Both the position numbers and the translations under genes were made by a program. The notes under the pieces were generated by a model. That model had not been told where the DNA came from. It saw only the letters and a list, made by a program, of their open reading frames with translations, and did no database searches. 17,246 nt of DNA from Actinomycetes bacterium. GTDB lineage: Bacteria > Actinomycetota > Actinomycetes > Propionibacteriales > Propionibacteriaceae. Positions 1 through 5,296 of the stretch are shown here, piece by piece (positions within the stretch are counted from its first letter, which is position 1; every line of letters begins with the position of its first letter). Location of the stretch: contig JAKOQD010000340.1 of the NCBI GenBank assembly GCA_029778515.1, positions 1-17,246 on the forward strand. The letters run 5' to 3'.

Positions 1-689
1 CCACCTGGGTGCTGGGCAACCACGACATCTGCCGCCCGGTGTCGCGGTACGCCCGACCGCAGGAGCTGGTCGGTCCGACGGACCGCAACCTCAGCCACTT
101 CATCGACCTGCCGGCCGACTTCGAAGCCGGGACGCGACGCGCCCGGGCTGCAGCACTACTGAGCCTGGCCCTGCCCGGTGGCGCCTACATCTACCAGGGC
201 GAGGAGCTCGGCCTGCCGGAGGTGGAGGACATCCCGCTGGCCGCGATGCAGGATCCGATGGTCGCGGGCAACAACTATGAGAACCTCGGCCGGGACGGTT
301 GCCGGGTGCCGCTGCCCTGGACCGCGTCCGGTAGCAACTACGGGTTCTCCCCGGACGGGTCGGCCGCGCCCTGGCTGCCACAGCCGTCCGGCTGGAGCGT
401 GCTTAGCGCCGAGATCGAAGCCTTGGACGAGGCGTCCACGCTGAACCTGTACCGCCGCGCGCTTGCGCTGCGCGCCGAGCATCCAGCGCTCGGCGACGGC
501 ACGCTGACCTGGGTCGAGGCCGGTGCGGACGCTTTGGCGTTCACCCGGGAACCTGGTTTCGGCTGCTGGGTGAACTTCGGCGCCAAGCCACTCGCACTGC
601 CGGACGGCGCGTCCGTGCTCCTGGCCAGCGCCGAGCTGGTGGCCGGCCTTCTACCCCCGGATGCCGCGGCCTGGCTGCAACTCGCCTGA
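1..689 (+). CDS. GH13 alpha-glucosidase-type glycoside hydrolase, C-terminal part (5' end outside window)
   Basis: This is the C-terminal part of a family GH13 retaining glycosidase; the reading frame is already open at base 3 (codons T-W-V-L), so the gene begins upstream. The segment TWVLGNHD at the left edge is GH13 conserved region IV, whose Asp stabilises the transition state. It is followed by LPGGAYIYQGEELGLPEV, then QDP and RDGCRVPLPW, a series typical of cytoplasmic alpha-glucosidases and oligo-1,6-glucosidases. The last 90 or so residues fit the C-terminal beta-sandwich domain. The nucleophile Asp and acid/base Glu lie in the missing part, so activity cannot be judged. Likely role: release of glucose from short alpha-glucosides taken up by the cell. 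The exact substrate (maltose, isomaltose, trehalose or sucrose) cannot be told from this fragment. The stop is TGA at 687-689. Confidence 0.9.
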   Translation, partial: TWVLGNHDICRPVSRYARPQELVGPTDRNLSHFIDLPADFEAGTRRARAAALLSLALPGGAYIYQGEELGLPEVEDIPLAAMQDPMVAGNNYENLGRDGCRVPLPWTASGSNYGFSPDGSAAPWLPQPSGWSVLSAEIEALDEASTLNLYRRALALRAEHPALGDGTLTWVEAGADALAFTREPGFGCWVNFGAKPLALPDGASVLLASAELVAGLLPPDAAAWLQLA

Positions 690-772
690 GCAATCTCGGC
701 ACCGCGACGCCAACTCTTCAATAACCTTCCTTAGGAGCGGACGCCGACGTCCGCGCCTGAGGAGGAGAGATC

Positions 773-952
773 ATGGGCAAGTTCGAGATCTACCCGGACG
801 CCGCCGGCAAGTACCGCTGGCGCCTGAAGGCCAGCAACGGCCAGATCATCGCCAGCGGCCAGGGCTACGCCACCGAGCGCAGCTGCCGCGATGGCATCGA
901 GTCGGTCAAGAAGCACGCCGCGTCCGCGGAGGTCGTGGAAGTAGAAGGCTGA
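773..952 (+). CDS. DUF1508 (YegP-like) small protein
   Basis: This is a 59-residue protein starting MGKFEIYPDAAGKYRWRLKA. The pattern F-E-I-Y-x-D..G-x-Y-R-W-R-L-K-A-x-N-G-x-I-I-A-x-S/G-x-G-Y, then C-x-x-G-I-x-S-V-K-x-H-A, is the DUF1508 (YegP) repeat. One copy is present here; many homologues carry one or two. The start is set by a very strong ribosome binding site, GGAGGAGAG at 761-769, placed 3 nt before the ATG. A small dyad (GCGGAC at 737-742, GTCCGC at 749-754) lies just upstream. The family has a small alpha/beta fold and no firmly established role, so no function is assigned. The downstream neighbour on the opposite strand is a gene remnant whose open frame runs antisense through this gene. 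Confidence 0.85.
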   Translation: MGKFEIYPDAAGKYRWRLKASNGQIIASGQGYATERSCRDGIESVKKHAASAEVVEVEG

Positions 953-1177
953 GCCAGCCACTGAACGCAGCAGGGCCAGCACGCCCACGCCGATCGCGAA
1001 CAGGGCAACGCCGAACGCGATCACCGAGGTGAACAGCGAGGAGCGCAGGAAGGAGCCGTTCATAGCGGTGGCCCGCAGCGGATCCTCCTTATCGAGCTGG
1101 GCGTAGGTCTTGCCACCGGTCGCCTTGAGCGCATGGGTGTTGATGACATCGGCCTGGACGAAGGCCTCGAGCGGGCC
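953..1177 (-). pseudogene. 3' remnant of a small actinobacterial membrane protein gene (often mislabelled 'LigA')
   Basis: About 75 codons on the - strand read from GPLEAFVQADVINTH through GGKTYAQLDKEDPLR to a hydrophobic helix, SVIAFGVALFAIGVGVLALL. I recognise this as the C-terminal half of a two-helix actinobacterial membrane protein family that databases often call 'aromatic ring-opening dioxygenase LigA'. That name is a poor one, and the match is from memory. The N-terminal helix and middle part are absent: upstream of 1177 the frame turns into AT-rich unrelated codons (around TTAACATC and TTGAATGG). The expected stop after the helix is also missing; the frame crosses the stop codon of the DUF1508 gene and would run antisense through it to about 731. 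Both ends are therefore broken, which fits a decayed fragment better than a working gene. Confidence 0.6.
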
Positions 1178-1252
1178 GGATGTTAAATCGTTTGACCATT
1201 CAATCAATGGGTCGATTTCTGACCACCGTCCGGACCCTGCGGCGAGCGTGCG

Positions 1253-1258
1253 TAAGGT
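1253..1258 (+). promoter_or_regulatory. Candidate -10 box (TAAGGT) of the flavodoxin-like gene
   Basis: TAAGGT fits the actinobacterial TANNNT -10 pattern. It would place the transcript start near 1265, giving a short leader that holds the AAGGAAA ribosome binding site (about 1269-1275) before the ATG at 1283. No convincing -35 box is visible at 17 bp. Confidence 0.35.
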
Positions 1259-1282
1259 GACCGGTGGAAAGGAAACGCCCTA

Positions 1283-1780
1283 ATGAGCGCCCTCATCGTG
1301 ACCGAATCGATCTTCGGGAACACTCTCGCCATCGCCCAGGCCATCAGCGGCGGGCTGGCGGACGTGCTGGGAGCTCGGGAAGTGCAACTGATGCACGCCT
1401 CCGACGCCCCGGACAGCTTGCCTGCGGAGGTGGCGCTGCTGGTGATCGGCGCACCGACCCACACTCTCTCGATGCCGAACGCCGGCTCGCGTGCGGACGC
1501 GGCCGGGCAGGGCGCGACCGTCGCTGAGCGCACCGGCGTGCGCGAGTGGATCGAGGTCTTGGAGTTGCCGAAGGGTATTCGGGTAGCCACGTTCGACACC
1601 TCGATCCAGGAGCGGCAGCGTCTCGGGACGGCGGCGCGGGCGGCGGCCATCGCCTTGCGCGACCGCGGCGCGGAGACCCTGATCGGGCCGTCCTTCTACG
1701 TCACCGGAATGGAGGGCCCGCTCGCGGACGGGGAACTCGGCCGGGCCACAGCCTGGGGACGAGAACTGGCAACCGCCTGA
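1283..1780 (+). CDS. Flavodoxin-like protein
   Basis: This 165-aa protein begins MSALIVTESIFGNTLAIAQAI. The T-E-S-x-F-G-N-T loop is the FMN-phosphate-binding loop of flavodoxins and flavodoxin/NO-synthase-like domains. VIGAPTHTLSMP fits the second FMN-contacting loop (the usual G-x-P-T-H/Y region). The chain ends with a helix-rich segment, and its length is right for a single flavodoxin domain (140-180 aa). It is expected to be a cytoplasmic one-electron or two-electron carrier or an FMN-dependent quinone-reductase-like protein; the partner is unknown. The start ATG has AAGGAAA about 8 nt upstream. It stands alone: the next gene on the same strand begins 121 bp downstream and has its own likely promoter. 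In-frame GTG and TTG starts further upstream have no such support. Confidence 0.82.
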   Translation: MSALIVTESIFGNTLAIAQAISGGLADVLGAREVQLMHASDAPDSLPAEVALLVIGAPTHTLSMPNAGSRADAAGQGATVAERTGVREWIEVLELPKGIRVATFDTSIQERQRLGTAARAAAIALRDRGAETLIGPSFYVTGMEGPLADGELGRATAWGRELATA

Positions 1781-1799
1781 ACGGTACGCACCCACGGGC

Positions 1800-1805
1800 T
1801 ATATT
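1800..1805 (+). promoter_or_regulatory. Candidate -10 box (TATATT) of the secreted hydrolase gene
   Basis: TATATT in the 121-bp spacer after the flavodoxin gene is close to the TATAAT consensus and stands out in GC-rich DNA. It would give a leader of about 90 nt, including a small GGCC-GAACA-GGCC dyad, before the ATG at 1902. A -35 box is not evident. Confidence 0.35.
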
Positions 1806-1901
1806 TGGCCGAACAGGCCGCTGCCTCGCTCGGATCCACCGTCACTCGGCGGCGCCGGGATCTCATCGGGCGATCGGTTCAGCAACGTCCAGGAGAGGCG
1901 C

Positions 1902-3686
1902 ATGCAATCGGGGAGACGCCGCCATAGACTCGTGCCAATCATTGTCAGCGGGCTCGTTTCGAGCCTGCTGTCGGTTGGTCCGGCCGGCGCTGCTCCCGCC
2001 GCGGCGATCGCCGAGCAGGTGAAGACCGGGCTCGCCGCGAACGTCGGGGCTGCGACCACGTCCGCCAAGGAAGCCAAACGGGTCGACCGCGTCCGCGTAT
2101 CCAAGCTGAAGTGGCACAAGGCAAGTGACGGCAGCGGGTACTCGGCAACGGTCAAGTTGCCGCTGGACTACGACAAGCCCAAGGGCGCGAAAGTGCGGGT
2201 AGCGCTGTTCAAGGTGCCCGCGGCCGATCCGACCAACCGGGTCGGCACGCTGTTCCTCAACCCCGGCGGCCCTGGCGGTTCCGGGGTGGCGCTGGCCCGC
2301 ACGGCCTCCACCTTTCTTTTCCAGGAGATCCTCAACAAGTTCGACATCGTCGGGTTCGATCCGCGGGGGACGAACGGCTCCACCCAGGTGCGCTGCTTCA
2401 GCAGTGCGGCGAAGCAGACGTCCGCGCTGTCCGGCATGTCGGTCGCTTTCCCCGTCGACGCCGCGCAGGAAGAGCTCTACCTCAAGTCGGCGAAGAAGCT
2501 GGGCAAGGCCTGCTCCAAGCGCGCCCGCAAGCTGGCGTCCGCGATGTCGACCGCAGAGGTGGCCCGCGATCTGGACGTGCTGCGCCGCACGCTGGGCGGT
2601 AAGTCCGCCAAGCTGAGCTATCTCGGCTTCTCCTACGGCACCTATCTCGGCGAGGTCTACGCCAGCCTGTTCCCCGATCGGTTCCGAGCGATGGCTCTGG
2701 ACGGCGTGGTCGACCCGACGGCGTGGGCCGGCAACTCGAGTACTGGCGGGTCGCCGACCACCATCCGGATCCGGGCGGCCGAGGGCGCCTGGCAGGCGCT
2801 GCAGACCGGGCTAGAACGGTGCGCGGCGAAGGGTCCGCAGTACTGCCCACTGGCTGACCCCAAAGCCGATTTCGACCGGGTGGCGGCGGAACTGCGCATC
2901 AGGGGCTGGGTGGACGTCGCCGATGACGGTGGGGCGTTCCGCTTCACCTACACCGAGTACATCTCGGCGGTGCTCAGCCTGCTCTACTACCCGTCCGGGA
3001 TGGACTATGTGGCCGAGCTCACCGCCCGGCTGGACGACGTGCTGTACCCCGGCTCGAGCGCAACGCTACGACGCGCGGGGAAGAACCTGATGACGCTGGT
3101 GAAGTCGTACCAGCGCGCGGCCCGCACCCAGTCGGTCCTGATCGGTACCTACGACAACGAGCTGGACGCCTACTCGAGCGTGATCTGCACCGACTCACGC
3201 GAGCCGCGATGGCCGGGCACCTGGCAGTTGGCCGCGACGCGCGCGGACGCGGCCGTGCCGCATTTCGGCAGGCTGTGGGCCTGGTCGGATGTGCAGTGCG
3301 CCACCCAGTACTGGAAGGCCAAGGACGAAGACGTGTTCCGCGGCAGCTTCATCCAGCCGACGGCCGCACCGGTGCTACTGGTCGGGAACTACCAGGATCC
3401 GGCCACGAACTACGACAACGCCGTCCAGACCGCCCGGCTGATGCCGAACAGCTACCTGCTGAGCAGCGACTCGTGGGGGCACACCGCCTACGGGACGTCC
3501 GCGTGCGTCACCTCCCGCGTGGACGCTTACCTGCTCACCGGCGCCCAGCCGGACGGAACCGTCTGCATCGGTGACGAGCAGCCGTTCAGCTCGCCCCTGG
3601 AATCGGTCAGCGATACCGCGTCCGCGTTGGCGAAGGACCTCGCCCGCGAAGGACTCCCCCCAGTCGAGCCCCCGGTAGCTGGCTAG
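1902..3686 (+). CDS. Secreted alpha/beta hydrolase, tripeptidyl-aminopeptidase type (S33 / TAP-like)
   Basis: This is a 594-aa exported serine hydrolase. Residues 1-31 form a Sec signal peptide: a basic start (QSGRRRHR), then a hydrophobic run ending AGAAPA, with likely cleavage near residue 31. The alpha/beta-hydrolase fold follows: oxyanion-region motif NPGGPGGSG (about 119-127), FDPRG, nucleophile elbow GFSYG with Ser244, and a C-terminal TAP-like segment with Asp499 (LLVGNYQDPATNYD) and His527 (SWGHTAYG). The three residues make a complete Ser-Asp-His triad. Family members cleave N-terminal tripeptides from peptides outside the cell; some act as esterases, so the substrate is not certain. 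The start has AGGAGAGG immediately upstream at good spacing. The gene appears monocistronic, ending before a converging acetyltransferase gene. Cysteine pairs in the cap and C-terminal parts fit disulphides in a secreted protein. Confidence 0.88.
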   Translation: MQSGRRRHRLVPIIVSGLVSSLLSVGPAGAAPAAAIAEQVKTGLAANVGAATTSAKEAKRVDRVRVSKLKWHKASDGSGYSATVKLPLDYDKPKGAKVRVALFKVPAADPTNRVGTLFLNPGGPGGSGVALARTASTFLFQEILNKFDIVGFDPRGTNGSTQVRCFSSAAKQTSALSGMSVAFPVDAAQEELYLKSAKKLGKACSKRARKLASAMSTAEVARDLDVLRRTLGGKSAKLSYLGFSYGTYLGEVYASLFPDRFRAMALDGVVDPTAWAGNSSTGGSPTTIRIRAAEGAWQALQTGLERCAAKGPQYCPLADPKADFDRVAAELRIRGWVDVADDGGAFRFTYTEYISAVLSLLYYPSGMDYVAELTARLDDVLYPGSSATLRRAGKNLMTLVKSYQRAARTQSVLIGTYDNELDAYSSVICTDSREPRWPGTWQLAATRADAAVPHFGRLWAWSDVQCATQYWKAKDEDVFRGSFIQPTAAPVLLVGNYQDPATNYDNAVQTARLMPNSYLLSSDSWGHTAYGTSACVTSRVDAYLLTGAQPDGTVCIGDEQPFSSPLESVSDTASALAKDLAREGLPPVEPPVAG

Positions 3687-3698
3687 CCGACCCCAACC

Positions 3699-3717
3699 GG
3701 TCGACCCTGTCGAAACC
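3699..3717. terminator. Short hairpin at a convergent gene end
   Basis: GGT at 3699-3701 and ACC at 3715-3717 flank a loop that reads TTTCGACAGGGTCGA on the - strand. The stem is weak. The loop resembles those of two other convergent-end hairpins in this window (5143-5161 and 9731-9753). There is no T tract, so a terminator role is inferred from position only. Confidence 0.35.
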
Positions 3718-3759
3718 CCCGCCGTCCATCCCCTCTTCAACTTCGCTCGGATAGCCCAG

Positions 3760-4257
3760 TTAGTCGGACGGGCGCAGGTCCTTGCGAAGGTGCACAAGGG
3801 TGACTTTGGCGTCGACTGGCTGGCGGCGCTCCTCGGTGTAGCCGAGCCGGGCGTAGAGGCGCAGGTTCGCGGCGCTCAAGTGTCCGGTGAACAGTCTCGC
3901 GGTGACCGCGGGCGTCACGGACTCGGCGTGGCGCAGCAGCGCTTCGCCGATGCCCCTGCGCTGGTATTCGGGTGCGACCGAGAGCCGGCTGATCAGTACG
4001 ACGTCGCCGTCCAGTTCGATCCGGATCGAGCCGACCAGGCGTCCGTCCGCCTCGGCGACGAAGCCGAGCCCGCCCGCGTCCAGCCAGTGGTTGAGGTCCG
4101 CGTGCGGCTCCAGCAGGGGCGGCAATTCGGGATCGTCGTACAGCTCGGACTCGATCGTGAATGCGGCCAACTGGACGGCCAGCACGCCCACAGCATCACC
4201 GGTCCGCATGGGCCGCACCAGCACCGCAGGACCCGGGGACGCTTCCGTTCGGAACAC
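3760..4257 (-). CDS. GNAT family N-acetyltransferase
   Basis: This 165-aa protein has a single GNAT domain. It begins with the common VRPMRTGDAVGV start strand, then shows strand 4 as ISRLSVAPEYQRRGIGEALLRHAE; the Q-R-R-G-I-G segment is the acetyl-CoA pyrophosphate-binding loop (motif A). N-L-R-L-Y-A-R-L-G-Y-T-E is the usual motif B ending. It is expected to transfer an acetyl group from acetyl-CoA to an amine; the substrate is unknown. The GTG start at 4257 is supported by a leaderless arrangement: TACGCT at 4269-4264, then 6 nt, then the start codon. The gene diverges from the NUDIX gene across a 386-bp spacer and converges on the secreted hydrolase. Confidence 0.85.
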   Translation of the reverse strand: MFRTEASPGPAVLVRPMRTGDAVGVLAVQLAAFTIESELYDDPELPPLLEPHADLNHWLDAGGLGFVAEADGRLVGSIRIELDGDVVLISRLSVAPEYQRRGIGEALLRHAESVTPAVTARLFTGHLSAANLRLYARLGYTEERRQPVDAKVTLVHLRKDLRPSD

Positions 4258-4263
4258 GTCAAG

Positions 4264-4269
4264 AGCGTA
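4264..4269 (-). promoter_or_regulatory. Candidate -10 box (TACGCT) for leaderless GNAT transcript
   Basis: TACGCT on the - strand ends 6 nt before the GTG at 4257, the spacing expected when transcription begins at the start codon. There is no ribosome binding site in front of this start. The -35 region is not recognisable. Confidence 0.5.
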
Positions 4270-4361
4270 GACCGATGAGTACTTCTACTCCGCACAGATC
4301 TGCAAAACCGGTAGTCAGAGGCTTCCCCACGGGTTCAGTACGCCTTTAGGGTTAAGCCCAG

Positions 4362-4378
4362 AGGTGGTCAAACCACCT
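4362..4378. promoter_or_regulatory. Palindrome AGGTGGT-CAA-ACCACCT, possible GntR-type operator
   Basis: This is a perfect 7-bp dyad with a 3-nt centre. Its core TGGTCAAACCA fits the TNGTNNNACNA form bound by FadR-subfamily GntR regulators. It lies 105 bp upstream of the GNAT start and 265 bp upstream of the NUDIX start. No gntR gene is seen in the window, so this is only a candidate; a small hairpin in RNA is the alternative. Confidence 0.3.
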
Positions 4379-4538
4379 GCGACTCATCGATGACCCGCCC
4401 GTACGGGGGGCACGTGGTCGGGGACACCAGTCGACGGTGACCTCGCCGAGAATCCGTCCGAAACGACTCGAACCCAGTGTCGGACGCTCGGGGGAACTCG
4501 AAGAGCGCTCAGCTACATGGGGGCTGATGCTCGAGGCG

Positions 4539-4586
4539 GCCAGGGCCGGGATCACTGATCTGGGGGGACGGTGCTCCGGCCCTGGC
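4539..4586. repeat. Perfect 11-bp inverted repeat upstream of the NUDIX gene
   Basis: GCCAGGGCCGG at 4539-4549 is matched by CCGGCCCTGGC at 4576-4586, with a 26-nt loop that itself holds GATCACTGATC and a run of six G. There is no T tract. It ends 46 bp before the -10 box of the NUDIX gene, so it could be a terminator shielding that promoter or part of an unrecognised RNA. Confidence 0.6.
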
Positions 4587-4631
4587 GCCATCGTGTTCGC
4601 GGCGATCGTGTTCGATACCCAGCCGCAGGCG

Positions 4632-4637
4632 TAGGCT
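4632..4637 (+). promoter_or_regulatory. Candidate -10 box (TAGGCT) for leaderless NUDIX transcript
   Basis: TAGGCT ends 6 nt before the GTG at 4644, and no ribosome binding site precedes that start. This matches the leaderless promoter layout seen at three other genes in the window. Confidence 0.55.
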
Positions 4638-4643
4638 CTTCCG

Positions 4644-5120
4644 GTGCCCACACCCGACTTCATCATCGAGTTGCGCAACCATGTCGGCAGCATGCCGCTT
4701 TGGCTCTCCGGTGCTACCGGGGTGGTCCTGCGGGAGCAGGCGGACGCGTCCGAGGTGCTCCTGGTGAGACGATCCGACAACGGCGCGTGGACGCCGGTCG
4801 CCGGCATCGTCGATCCCGGCGAGCATCCTCACCACACTGCGATCCGCGAGATCGCGGAGGAAACCGGTGTGGTCGCGGAGATCGATCGGTTGGTCTGGCT
4901 CACCGTCACCGAGGTGATCACCTACGAAAACGGCGACCAGAGCCAGTACATCGACCACGTCTTCCGCTGCCGCTGGACGTCGGGCGAGCCGTACCCGGCG
5001 GACGGGGAAGCGTCCGCCGCTGCCTTCTTCCCGCTCGACCAGCTACCCCGGATGAGCGCACGGCATCGCCGCCAAGTCGAGGTCGCGGTGGCCAACGCTC
5101 CCGAGACGCTGCTCGGCTGA
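4644..5120 (+). CDS. NUDIX hydrolase
   Basis: This 158-aa protein carries a complete Nudix box at about residues 54-76: G-I-V-D-P-G-E60, then seven residues, R68-E69-I-A-E72-E73-T-G75-V. The glutamates of R-E-x-x-E-E bind the catalytic Mg2+. It should hydrolyse a nucleoside diphosphate linked to another group (for example an oxidised nucleotide, ADP-ribose or a dinucleoside polyphosphate); which one cannot be told. A short N-terminal extension (PTPDFIIELRNHVGSMPLWL) precedes the core, as in many actinobacterial NUDIX proteins that begin with an ...LR..VG....L segment. The GTG start is chosen because of the leaderless -10 box (4632-4637). The gene converges on the large tetratricopeptide-like gene. 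Confidence 0.9.
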   Translation: MPTPDFIIELRNHVGSMPLWLSGATGVVLREQADASEVLLVRRSDNGAWTPVAGIVDPGEHPHHTAIREIAEETGVVAEIDRLVWLTVTEVITYENGDQSQYIDHVFRCRWTSGEPYPADGEASAAAFFPLDQLPRMSARHRRQVEVAVANAPETLLG

Positions 5121-5142
5121 GAAAGGGACCCTGACGAGCTTT

Positions 5143-5161
5143 GTCCTGAGCTTGCGAGGAC
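5143..5161. terminator. Hairpin GTCCT-GAGCTTGCG-AGGAC at a convergent gene end
   Basis: This is a perfect 5-bp stem with a 9-nt loop, 23 bp after the NUDIX stop. The loop includes CCTGAGCTTG, the exact reverse complement of CAAGCTCAGG in the hairpin at 9731-9753. It has no T tract; the terminator role is inferred from position between converging genes. Confidence 0.4.
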
Positions 5162-5209
5162 CGTTCCATAGGGGACGACCGCACCGATGGCTGCGTTCGC
5201 ATTCCCAGG

Positions 5210-5274
5210 TTTGCTGCCGAAATTGGGCGTTTGCTACGGGAATTTCGCTGGCAAACGCCAATTTCGGTAGCAAA
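5210..5274. repeat. Long near-perfect palindromic element between convergent genes
   Basis: The left arm at 5210-5234 begins TTTGCTGCCGAAATTGG; the right arm at 5251-5274 begins GCAAACGCCAATTTCGG. They pair over 24 bp with one mismatch (TGCC against TACC) and one extra G. The 16-nt loop, with the end of the left arm, contains a third partial copy (TTTGCTACGGGAATTTCG). The element is clearly more AT-rich than its surroundings. It lies between the NUDIX stop and the stop of the tetratricopeptide-like gene, so it may end transcription from both sides. Its composition suggests a mobile or dispersed palindromic repeat instead of a simple terminator. Confidence 0.75.
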
Positions 5275-5296
5275 AGCCGGGTAGCTCAGGGGACGC

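Larger units (their letters stand above)
4258..4643. other. Structured 386-bp divergent spacer
   Basis: No convincing gene lies here. The spacer separates two diverging genes that both have leaderless-type starts. It contains a 7-bp dyad at 4362-4378, a perfect 11-bp inverted repeat at 4539-4586, and C-runs on the - strand (4398-4403 region, about 4490, 4520 and 4561-4566). A 65-codon open frame at 4437-4634 (+) has no ribosome binding site and no family resemblance. Confidence 0.6.

Noticed and set aside
1191..1219. TTGACC at 1192 as a -35 box for the flavodoxin-like gene
   Set aside because: The matching -10 at 17 bp (ATTTCT) is poor and the resulting leader would be about 65 nt; TAAGGT at 1253 is a better candidate.
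4455..4480. GGTTCGAGTC on the - strand, like a tRNA T-loop
   Set aside because: The flanking bases do not form a T stem (CTGGG against CGTTT) and no acceptor or anticodon arms can be drawn.
4390..4570. Possible 6C-type small RNA because of C-runs in loops on the - strand
   Set aside because: The C-runs are not placed in two adjacent hairpin loops and no terminal U tract follows; the match to the 6C pattern was not convincing.
4437..4634. A 65-codon frame ending 9 bp before the NUDIX start
   Set aside because: It has no ribosome binding site, no family resemblance, and overlaps the perfect 11-bp inverted repeat and the NUDIX promoter.
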